64,000 nt of DNA from Rhynchopus sp. YZ270_cl-10. Taxonomy: Eukaryota > Euglenozoa > Diplonemea > Diplonemida > Diplonemidae. Under the pieces are notes generated by a model. The model saw only the letters and a list, made by a program, of their open reading frames with translations, had not been told where the DNA came from and made no database searches. How positions within the stretch are numbered: position 1 is the first letter of the stretch; each line of letters opens with the position of its first letter. Below are positions 21,853 to 30,167 of the stretch, in pieces. Location of the stretch: assembly GCA_964035575.1 (NCBI GenBank), contig OZ037874.1, positions 806,001 to 870,000 on the forward strand, given 5' to 3'. The position numbers were made by a program, and so were the translations under genes.

Positions 21853-21887
21853 CCCCTCATTAACTGTCACCCCAAAGTCACTCACAG
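21853..21887 (+). promoter_or_regulatory. Candidate trans-splice acceptor of copy 4
   Basis: A pyrimidine/C-rich stretch ends in CACTCACAG (AG at 21886-21887), about 100 bases before the ATG. The same block precedes copy 5 (AG at 30069-30070) and copy 6 (AG at 38252-38253). The purine-rich 5' UTR that follows is also conserved. The role is inferred. Confidence 0.45.
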
Positions 21888-21984
21888 CATATACACTAAA
21901 CAAAACTACTCACAAAGAGAAAAGAGGAAGAGGAACAGAAGAGAATCCGCATAAGAACCACACCCAGCAGGCAGGGAACATACA

Positions 21985-24900
21985 ATGCACAGACTAGTGT
22001 GCATACTGTGGTGTGCTGCAGTCGTGTCTGCAGACTCAGCGCCTGAGACGTCCTCGAACGAGACCTTTGACCCAGCGTCGTTCTCGTCTGACTTCTCTGA
22101 ACTGACGGAGAGCTTCAAGGCAAAGGCCATCAGCGCAGTGTCGGACGAAGTGTCGTCGTACATGGACGACATTGGGGTGACTGCGCTGATTGACGACATC
22201 ATTGAAACACATCTGTCAGACTACCTGGACCAGACCGCTGCGGCTCTTGACGACATGGTTGACTACTTTGCGGACTCGTCTGTGAAGGACAAGCTTGAGG
22301 CTGCTGTGGAGAGCGTTACAGGTACACTGGTGACGGACCTGGAGGAGCTTGCTGGGCTTGTGTCTGCTGTGACGTCGTCTGGCACCACAGCCGCTGCAGG
22401 CAAGAGAACAGCCACTGCACAGGCAGGCTCGATTGGGGATGTGGTGGTGGCGACAGTGGGGTTGGGGATCTCGCCGTCTTCGAAGGTTGTGTCGTACAAC
22501 GGGCAGGACTTCTCTGTGTCGGGATCGGCTGGGTTCCAGATGCAGGTGGGTGTGGACATTGCAACAATGACAGATGTTGTGGTGGCACTTGGCGGTAGTG
22601 CTTCAGTTGGGTTCGCGTCTGGCGACATCCCGACCAACACAACTGACACAGAAGCAAAGAAGCAGGCGAAACTGTCCCGCATGGCATCTGTCCTGGCTGA
22701 TGCTGACACCGACTCAAGTCTGTTCACCAAGCTGGACTCGTACTTGGACGCAACGATCGGTCTTGACTTCTTCGCATCCACAGGGGACCTGACAGGGTTT
22801 GCATACAAGGTGAGCGTCACACTGCCTGCGTTTTCGGAGATCAAGGAGCTGCACGTGTACCTGAGCCACCCGCAGTGGGGGTGTCTCTCAGTCAACCCTT
22901 CTGCGATGTACGCACCTGTTGTGTCTGGGTGGGGCATCACGCTGTACTCCGGAAAGCCGTCTGGGATGCTGGCTGCGGCACCTGGGCTGTGGGGCAGTCT
23001 GGACGCTGCGTCGTCTGAGATGGCGGACCTGAAGGGGACATGGAGTTCCGAGTGGGGCTCTGCGTCGCTGATGGTTGGGGACACCATGACGATTGCGGAC
23101 ACAGGATCGCTGGACCTGAGCGACGATGCATGCACGACGACGGACACGTCCGACACATCAGATGTGACAGTGTTGTCTGGTGTTGCGAGCGACGTTGTAA
23201 GTAAGGTGGCCGACGTTGTGTCCTTCATCGAGGCGTCGAAGACCCTGATTCTAGACGCGTCCTTCACTGTGCCGTTCTGTGTGGGTGAGTGCAGCGCCAC
23301 ACCGTACGACGACGAGTCTTCCTTGTCTGGGACTGCCACTCTGAAGTTCACTGCAGACCTGGACGGAGGTGAGGTGGACCTGTACGTGGACGGGATCACC
23401 TTCGGCGGACTCACAACTGTGATTGCTGAGCCACTTCCCGATTCTGCAAAAGACATCCTGGTGGGGATGATGGACCCACTTTCTGCACTTGGCCTTGGCG
23501 AGTCAAGTGTGATTGTGACGGTGACGACAGACGGTGTGTCGGTGACTGCTTCAGGAAGCCCGTCGTTCCCTGACGTGTCTGGGTCGAGTGCATTTGAGGC
23601 TGTCCTGAGGACGCTTTCGGACGTTGTTGTGGTGCTGAAGGGGACGATGACCTACAGTGGTGATGCGACACTGGAGCTGGATGTGGGCACACAGCCAGAC
23701 ACCTCAAACGGGACGTTTGCCATTGTGACTGAGGACGGAACAGAGGGATTTGCACTGTTTGCGAAGGCTGCGGATGAAGGTGAGTTGGACATTGGTGTGT
23801 CCCTCCCAATCAGAATCTGTGTGGAGTCGTGCTCATCTGCTTCGCCACGGTACCTGTACCTGACAGGGTCACTTGCTCTGGAGCTGAGTGGCGAGGAGCA
23901 GAACGTGGAAGGTGAGCTTGTGATGGATGGGTGGTGGAACGAGGCCTTTGGGATCCCCTTTGTGAACATTGCTGACATCATCTTGGGCATCGCAATGAAC
24001 CTGGAGACGTTTGTGCCGTCGAAGCTGGACATTGGTGGGACTGTGTGTCTGGGGACGTGGGATGACTGCAGCACGAAGACCGGCACGTACGTGGAGGGAA
24101 GAGCCTACGTTGGGCTTGACCTGGCAGCACCCGAGAACAGCTACTACATCATGATGATCAGCAAGCTCACTTTTGGCACGATCTTCGACCTGATTGGGGA
24201 GTACTCCTCCTTTGTGAAGGACCTTGACATTGAGAGCAGCTTCCCAGCACTGGCCGAGTCTGGGATCTACCCGTACGACGACTCCAGCTGCACCACACAA
24301 GACGGGACGACAGTTGACTCGTACAACGTGAACTGCTACGCGTACATGTCGTTCAACGGTGCGGGTGAGGACAAGACACTGTCCTTCCAGGATGGTGACT
24401 TGGTGATCCCAAACGGTATTGCCTTCTCGGGGAAGATCGACTTCTTTGGGTGGAACTTCGGTGTGCAGGCGAAGGTGACGGAGACTGCGTTCGACATTGA
24501 GGCGACGATGGACAAGGTGGACTTTGCGATTGGCGGTGTGACGATCTTCGAGCTCGGGAAGTACCTCTCCGGCTCCGAGGTGAAGGACGGTGCCTACTTC
24601 CACGTTGCTGCAGACTCCTCCTCTGGTGAGATCCTGGTCCAGATCGACGGTGCCTTTGCGATCCCAATCCTCGACTCTTACGGCGAGCTGAGCCTGTTCG
24701 TGGACGCAGATGAGTTCAGCTTCACCTCTGACATCGAACTGTTTGGTGGTGCACTGACCTCGAAGACGTCTGTGCAGTGGGACTGGGACCTGACGTACTT
24801 CAAGGCACAGATGGAGGACATCAGCTTTGGCGGCATTGTTGTTGTGAAGGACGTGCACTTTGAGTACAACTCGGCTGCGTCGTCCATTGACCTGGGTGTC

Positions 24901-27792
24901 TCGATCTCTGTCCTCTCGCTTATTTCTATTTCAGCTGAGCTGCAGATCACTGGGAGCACGATCTACTTTGACGTGTCTGCGGACCTGGCACTGGTTAGTG
25001 TCGAGATCTCGGGAACTGCAGATATTGAGACACCGTTTGCCGACTCATCATTCTCACTTGACGTCAGCGTTGGCCCAGGTGGTGTGGTGAGTGCCATTGG
25101 TGATGCAGTGGTGGCAGCATGTGACGCTATTGCGGACGTCGCTGTTGAGGCCTGGGATAGTCTTTCCGATGGTGTGGAGGATGCATACAACGCAGTGAAG
25201 GAAGTCTTCTCTGATGCCTTGTCTGCCATTGCTGACGCAGCCGAAGAGTTCCTTGACGATGTGGAGGAGTTCTTCAGCGACGTGATTGGTGTGCTCGAGG
25301 ACGTACCTATCCTGGGTGACATCATTGAAGGACTTGGTGAGTTCGCCAGCGCAGTGGAGGATGCGTGGAACAGCCTCTTCGGGGAGACATCAAGCTCGTC
25401 GATCGTCGTGACAACAGAGAAGAACGACTACGGCTGCTACCTCGAGTACGTGAGAACGAAGACATGCCAGAACTACCTCTTCTGGTCGGACTGTGACTAC
25501 AGCAACGGTGATGAGTACGGCAACCAACTCTGCATGATCAAAGTCGCAATCGGTGCGCAGCAAGTCAAGATCTACGGTCTGCAGGGACAGATCCTCCAAA
25601 CCCAGCTCGACGGGTCGAAGTCCTCAAACCAAGGTCTCAGCGACTACGTTGACGGTGAGACCCTGCAGGACCCTGTCGTGGGGAACTTCGACAGCACCTT
25701 CGATATGGACCAGGCGATGCCGGTCTCGTTCCCCGCCTCAGTGACGATGAGCCAGCTGACGTCAACTGGAATCAGCCATGGAGTGGCGATGACGTCGAGT
25801 GTCTCGTTGGACCTGTCGTCTGAGGACTCGTTGGGCTCATCGCACGACTCTGCGTCTGCAGACCTGGCTTCTGCGGCAGCAACGTTTGCAACAAACGACG
25901 AAACCAGCTCAGGAGGCATCAGTGCAGAAGAGCTTCTCTCGCTTGATGCCCAGATTGCTGAGGCCACCGCGCAGCTGATTGTGTACTTGGTTGAAGAGAT
26001 ATCGCTGGAAGGAGCACAGGCAGCAAGACTCTCCCGTGACGCATCTGTGCTGGAAGACGAGATCAACCTCACGAACGCCACGTCCCTTGCTGGAGAAAAC
26101 CTCACGAAGTACTTCCCCACCTTCACCCTCCCCGTCCTGCAGCACACCGATCACCGTGAGTCTGTGTCGCCGTGTGCGGACATGAAGACTGTCCTGAAGA
26201 AGCAGCAGCCCACCTTCCGCCACCTGGACAAACACTGCAAAAACGGTGCCGTAGTGCACCTGCAGTCTGTGGAGGCACTGTCCGAGTTCGACACCTGCGA
26301 GCACGTCTCGAAGCACAAGGTGGAGTGGGTTGGTGTGGACGGGTGTGGCGGGGTGAGCGAGTCAGTTTACACTGTTGTGTTCCGTTCGCACGGGCTGCCG
26401 TCGTTTGTGTCGGTGCCAGACACCTACAATGTTGAGCGTCTTGGTGGCGAGAGCGGGCCGCGCACAACTGGTGTGGCAGGTGGGCAGGGCCAGTGTGGTG
26501 TGAACGTGACGATGTCGTACGAGGACTCTGAGCTGCACCAGGCAGGTTCGTTCTGGGCTCTGGTGCGCACGTGGACTGTGGCACTGGACGTGCCCGATAA
26601 CTGCACATCTGCACAGTTGCGTGCTGTGTCGCAGGAACAGATCATTCAGTTCGGGAACGAGACCTCGTCTCTGTCGTGCACTGCAAGCACCCTTGCCACT
26701 GAGGAGGGCGACGCCAACTTCGACTGCGCGACGGTGGTGGACGGGTCTGTGTCGCTGCACTGGTCCATCCTCTCTGGGTCGCGCATCTTTGCACTGCAGG
26801 GCTCTGCTGCAGGCTACCTCGCAATGGGCTTCCCTGAGACATCTGGAACGATGGGACCTGGTGCAGCCATGATCGTGACTGGAGGCACTGCTGCAAAGTA
26901 CGCTATTGGGTCTGACAAGGACGTGGCCGCTGTGCAGCTGTCTGACGCTGTGCTGTCGGGTTTGTCGGGCCTCACGGCCGCAGTCGTGAACGGCGAGACA
27001 GTGATGTACTGGACAGAGGACTCCTCGTCTGCAGGGCGTGGTGCAGTGACACTGCAGTCCGAGGACACCCTGTCGTTCAACTACGCGTACCACTCATCGT
27101 CTCAGACACTTACCACCCACACCACACGGGGTTCCGTTGAGATCAACTTGGTGGACGGTACCTCGGTGGACACAATGGCAGACAGCAAGCAAAGCAAGGT
27201 GAAGACCCATGCCGCGATCCAAACCGCTGTCTGGGCCTACGTTGTGCCGATTGCCGTGCTTGCGAAGCGCTTTGGACCTCTCGCGACGACGGCGAAGGTG
27301 AGCACCTTCCCTGTCCCCTTCATTGTGCATGCGGTGCTGATGGTCATTGCCATCGTGCTTACTATTGCGATGGCTGCACTGGCCCTGGCTGAGTTCGACA
27401 ACAGAACCGACATGGGACACAAGGGCACCGGCATCACAGTGATGTGCGCCGCCATCATGCAGGCCCTCATGCAGGTGGCGAAGCCGGATGCCGAGAGTGC
27501 GCACAGATGGATCTTCCGCACTGTGCACATGGTGCTGGGACTTGTGACGATGGTACTCGCCTGCGTGACGCTGTTCACAGGTGCCGACAACTACGAGCGT
27601 CTGTACGCAAATGATGACTCCTTCGCGATGGACATTCGTGTTGCAGCGATCACCGGTCTTGGCTGTTTCTTCACTGCCTACGTCCTCCTCTCAGCACTGA
27701 AGTATGTGCGTGAGATGAAGGCGAAGAAGCAAGGTGTGAAGGGCCACGCGAACGCCCCCGATACTGCGACACCAGCGAATGTCGAGGTCTGA
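21985..27792 (+). CDS. Array copy 4, type B giant surface protein with DOMON-cytochrome b561 tail (1935 aa)
   Basis: Complete and intronless. The signal peptide and ectodomain are homologous to type A. The Ig-like block ends near residue 1560. Residues about 1569-1720 form a DOMON-like beta domain (SVSLHWSILSGSRIFALQGS, GYLAMGF). Residues about 1738-1907 form a cytochrome b561 domain of five membrane helices with His at 1742, 1782, 1812 and 1848, matching the spacing of the four haem-binding His of that family (1840 is an extra His). This CYBDOM arrangement is known to move electrons across membranes, often from cytosolic ascorbate to outside acceptors such as ferric iron. Here it anchors a 1550-residue ectodomain, which I have not seen described. 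The tail is identical in copy 6. A decayed A-type tail lies 230 bp downstream. Confidence 0.93.
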   Translation: MHRLVCILWCAAVVSADSAPETSSNETFDPASFSSDFSELTESFKAKAISAVSDEVSSYMDDIGVTALIDDIIETHLSDYLDQTAAALDDMVDYFADSSVKDKLEAAVESVTGTLVTDLEELAGLVSAVTSSGTTAAAGKRTATAQAGSIGDVVVATVGLGISPSSKVVSYNGQDFSVSGSAGFQMQVGVDIATMTDVVVALGGSASVGFASGDIPTNTTDTEAKKQAKLSRMASVLADADTDSSLFTKLDSYLDATIGLDFFASTGDLTGFAYKVSVTLPAFSEIKELHVYLSHPQWGCLSVNPSAMYAPVVSGWGITLYSGKPSGMLAAAPGLWGSLDAASSEMADLKGTWSSEWGSASLMVGDTMTIADTGSLDLSDDACTTTDTSDTSDVTVLSGVASDVVSKVADVVSFIEASKTLILDASFTVPFCVGECSATPYDDESSLSGTATLKFTADLDGGEVDLYVDGITFGGLTTVIAEPLPDSAKDILVGMMDPLSALGLGESSVIVTVTTDGVSVTASGSPSFPDVSGSSAFEAVLRTLSDVVVVLKGTMTYSGDATLELDVGTQPDTSNGTFAIVTEDGTEGFALFAKAADEGELDIGVSLPIRICVESCSSASPRYLYLTGSLALELSGEEQNVEGELVMDGWWNEAFGIPFVNIADIILGIAMNLETFVPSKLDIGGTVCLGTWDDCSTKTGTYVEGRAYVGLDLAAPENSYYIMMISKLTFGTIFDLIGEYSSFVKDLDIESSFPALAESGIYPYDDSSCTTQDGTTVDSYNVNCYAYMSFNGAGEDKTLSFQDGDLVIPNGIAFSGKIDFFGWNFGVQAKVTETAFDIEATMDKVDFAIGGVTIFELGKYLSGSEVKDGAYFHVAADSSSGEILVQIDGAFAIPILDSYGELSLFVDADEFSFTSDIELFGGALTSKTSVQWDWDLTYFKAQMEDISFGGIVVVKDVHFEYNSAASSIDLGVSISVLSLISISAELQITGSTIYFDVSADLALVSVEISGTADIETPFADSSFSLDVSVGPGGVVSAIGDAVVAACDAIADVAVEAWDSLSDGVEDAYNAVKEVFSDALSAIADAAEEFLDDVEEFFSDVIGVLEDVPILGDIIEGLGEFASAVEDAWNSLFGETSSSSIVVTTEKNDYGCYLEYVRTKTCQNYLFWSDCDYSNGDEYGNQLCMIKVAIGAQQVKIYGLQGQILQTQLDGSKSSNQGLSDYVDGETLQDPVVGNFDSTFDMDQAMPVSFPASVTMSQLTSTGISHGVAMTSSVSLDLSSEDSLGSSHDSASADLASAAATFATNDETSSGGISAEELLSLDAQIAEATAQLIVYLVEEISLEGAQAARLSRDASVLEDEINLTNATSLAGENLTKYFPTFTLPVLQHTDHRESVSPCADMKTVLKKQQPTFRHLDKHCKNGAVVHLQSVEALSEFDTCEHVSKHKVEWVGVDGCGGVSESVYTVVFRSHGLPSFVSVPDTYNVERLGGESGPRTTGVAGGQGQCGVNVTMSYEDSELHQAGSFWALVRTWTVALDVPDNCTSAQLRAVSQEQIIQFGNETSSLSCTASTLATEEGDANFDCATVVDGSVSLHWSILSGSRIFALQGSAAGYLAMGFPETSGTMGPGAAMIVTGGTAAKYAIGSDKDVAAVQLSDAVLSGLSGLTAAVVNGETVMYWTEDSSSAGRGAVTLQSEDTLSFNYAYHSSSQTLTTHTTRGSVEINLVDGTSVDTMADSKQSKVKTHAAIQTAVWAYVVPIAVLAKRFGPLATTAKVSTFPVPFIVHAVLMVIAIVLTIAMAALALAEFDNRTDMGHKGTGITVMCAAIMQALMQVAKPDAESAHRWIFRTVHMVLGLVTMVLACVTLFTGADNYERLYANDDSFAMDIRVAAITGLGCFFTAYVLLSALKYVREMKAKKQGVKGHANAPDTATPANVEV

Positions 27793-28020
27793 GGGGAAGG
27801 TGGCCACAGGCGCGGGGATTCTTGTGCTTGATTTCTGGTAAAGGGGTGATTTGATATTTTGAAGAAAAAAGAAACACCCTCTCAGTTTAGTACATCCAGT
27901 AATAGAATTTTGTACAAAATAATGATTTTGTTTTCTTTTTTATTCTGCCGACAATCGTAGCAATCAACGAAAAAAAAACCTTTTTTTCCTGTTACTAACC
28001 TATCAGAGTTACTATTATTC
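27793..28020. other. Short T-rich spacer between copy 4 and the relict tail
   Basis: Begins directly after the copy 4 stop. There are A/T runs and no supported gene. It differs from the sequence behind the identical tail of copy 6, so the homology between copies 4 and 6 stops at the stop codon. Confidence 0.5.
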
Positions 28021-28247
28021 CTGGACCGGAACCTGGACGACCTGTCGTGGGACGGGGTTGAGGCGGATGTTGGCGTGGGGATGAGTGCGGACGGGGACAA
28101 CATCGTCCGCACAGACGGGCGTGGTGTGAACTCCGTGTGGTGCCTGACGCCAACACAGAAGGGATGTTCAAGATGAGTGCAACGGGTGCAGACAGCGGCA
28201 ACGACTTCTACATTGAGACGCTGCAGTCTGCCCCGAAGCACTGCTAG
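28021..28247 (+). pseudogene. Relict type A tail downstream of copy 4
   Basis: It matches pieces of the trefoil-like tail in order: DRNLDDLSW, then GMSADGDNIVRTDGRG, then MFKMSATGAD, then SGNDFYIETLQSAPKHC and a TAG at the normal place. Internal deletions remove about half of the module and the frame changes between the pieces. The sequence after its stop (ATTCCACCT...) resembles the 3' flank of copy 5. The simplest reading is that this locus once ended like copy 5 and later gained the DOMON-cytochrome tail upstream. Confidence 0.85.
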
Positions 28248-28616
28248 GGTTCTCATTAATCTATTCCACCTATTATCTTTCTTTTTCGCTATTTTTGTTT
28301 ATTGTACTTTGTGACTGACCTCCCTCGACCCTCCTACTCATGAGCAATCCACCCCACCCCTTTTCTAGATGACCTAAGCACAGAGAGGCTCAGGGTCATC
28401 TAAATTTCTTCTTTTTTATTTTTTTTTCTGAAGTTTCTACTAGCTTTTTCTCTTCTTTTTGAAGAGTCGTTCTGTTAGTTTGTTTTTTGGTGCCTCTCCT
28501 CTTGGGGGCATTTTTTTGCCCTTAAGCTTTGCACCGCCATTTTTTTTTGTTTTGATTTCAAGATGTATGCACACACCTTTGTACATACACCTTGAATTGA
28601 AACATTTTTTTTACTT
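28248..28616 (+). repeat. B-type 3' flank behind copy 4
   Basis: Non-coding. Positions 28308-28590 match 37169-37470 behind copy 5, including GACTGACCTCCCTCGACCC, the 35-bp hairpin motif and TTGGGGGC...CCTTAAGCTTTGCACC. The match is broken at 28617 by a terminal-inverted-repeat element. Confidence 0.7.
28367..28401 (+). repeat. 35-bp hairpin motif, copy 2 of 5
   Basis: AGATGACCTAAGC ... GCTCAGGGTCATCT. The arms pair almost perfectly around a loop of about eight bases (ACAGAGAG), the best hairpin of the five copies. Confidence 0.65.
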
Positions 28617-29545
28617 ATATCACACATTCTCCGAAACTGCGTATCACTTGTGACCAACCATGGAGCCAATTTAAAGTGACTATTTTTCCACTAAAAAAAT
28701 TCTCCGACCCCGGAATTTTTTCAGATCGCTCCGGAAATGCCATTCCGCGCCTTTTTGCAAAAAAATATTGCACCCTGAGGTCATTAAACGTCTGTGTGCG
28801 TTGACGGGTGGATCCTACTAATTTCTCGCGCCCCAAAAAAAATATTTTTATTTTTATTTTGAAAGATCGGGTGTGAAAACGTTCAATTCCGGGGTCGGAC
28901 GATTTTTTTTATGCCTCTCTTCATGTCGCAAAGGATTTTGGGAGGGAGGGGCGTTTTCAGGTATTCCCTGTACTTTCCTAAGGGATCAGGTTAGAAACCC
29001 CTTTTTGGGTGGTCTTCGGTGACTTATTCCACTAAAAACGTTTTTATCAAAAGTTGCCAATTTTTTTTTTCTTTGGAATTATTTTCAACAATTCTTTCAA
29101 TTCTGACGATTTTTTTCCGCCGGAAAAATACTATGTGTCAGCCAGGTTTCGGTGGAGCCAACCCCATTTTTACACCCAAATTGCAGCCAAATTGCCCTGT
29201 ATATGGGTGTTCTACAATGGAGCCAATCCAATTTAATAGTTTTTTGACTAAATTGCTCGATTTTTTTTTCTTTGAAAAGTTTGGAGTCCGGAAACACCAT
29301 TCCGCGCATTTTCAGACAGAATTATGCATCTGTCCTTTTCTCACCTGTTGCTGAGATTAGGAGGTAAAAACTCTCACGGTGATTTCAGAAAAAAGATTTT
29401 TTTTATTTTTTTGAGATTTTTATTTCTTTTGAAAGCGCGGTTTCGAAACGTTCAATTCCGGGGTCGGACGATAAAAAATATGCATCTGGGCCGAGTGAGT
29501 GAAAAATCTGAAAAATGATACGCAATTTCGGAGAATGTGTGATAT
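28617..29545. mobile_element. 929-bp element with 30-bp terminal inverted repeats
   Basis: The left end ATATCACACATTCTCCGAAA (28617-28646) is the inverse complement of the right end (29516-29545), with one mismatch in 30 bases. Taking TA as the target site (28618-28619 and 29543-29544), the element fits a Tc1/mariner-type or MITE-like DNA transposon. There is no transposase frame. Internally, a unit with CATTCCGCGC and TTCAATTCCGGGGTCGGACG occurs twice (about 28741-28903 and 29300-29471), so the element contains an old duplication. It interrupts the B-type spacer that is otherwise shared with the copy 5-6 interval. Confidence 0.75.
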
Positions 29546-30167
29546 TTCTTTTCCCACTAGTTTAGGAAGATTCGAAAAATCTCCTACCCCTTCCATCTAT
29601 ACCCCTTTCCTGGCTAGACAGTATTGTGTTGAGTGGTCATCAAAAAAAATAAAAAGCTCTGCTCCGTCTTCTTGCGATATGCGTACTATGAAAAAAAAAA
29701 AAAAAATTCCTCTTTATTGTTTGACTGCTGTGCAAAACGAATGGGCGGTAGCTGCCTGTTCTTTATACTCGTACACGGCGTTGATCTCTATTTACTTCTT
29801 CTCTTGCTCCGAGATTCCTAGTACTCTTGGCGAACGTCGGTGAACTTCGACACAGAACACAACAAAGAGCGTGGTGTAAAAAAAGGGGTAAGTTACAAGC
29901 AATGTACTACCCTCAAAAGGAAAAAAACCCGCTGGAGCGTCAAAAAAAAAAAAAAAACAAGAAAAAAGTGATGACAAAAAATTAATGAATGTGATACCTT
30001 TTAATGCACCTCCTCTTCCCATGATTGAATCATTGCTCCCACTTCTCTGTCACCCCAAAGTCACTCACAGCATATACACTAAACAAAACTACTCACAAAG
30101 AGAAAAGAGGAAGAGGAACAGAAGAGAATCCGCATAAGAACCACACCCAGCAGGCAGGGAACATACA
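29546..30167 (+). repeat. B-type spacer and 5' leader of copy 5
   Basis: Non-coding, with long A runs. It matches about 37680-38338, including a conserved AACGAATGGGCGGTAGCTGC string and the block ending CACTCACAG (AG at 30069-30070). The 98-residue minus-strand frame over the gene start is a shadow. Confidence 0.65.

Larger units (their letters stand above)
19508..21984 (+). other. Spacer between copies 3 and 4 (switch from A-type to B-type flank)
   Basis: Positions 19508 to about 20850 repeat the A-type spacer, with small deletions near 20550. From about 20860 to 21840 the sequence is unrelated, with long T and A runs and no supported gene. A 35-bp hairpin motif lies at 21487-21520. From about 21853 the flank becomes B-type (GTCACCCCAAAGTCACTCACAG), shared with copies 5 and 6. 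Confidence 0.65.

Noticed and set aside
28459-29843. Several 60-114 residue frames across the TIR element
   Set aside because: Phe/Lys/Ser-rich products of T and A runs; none shows transposase motifs.
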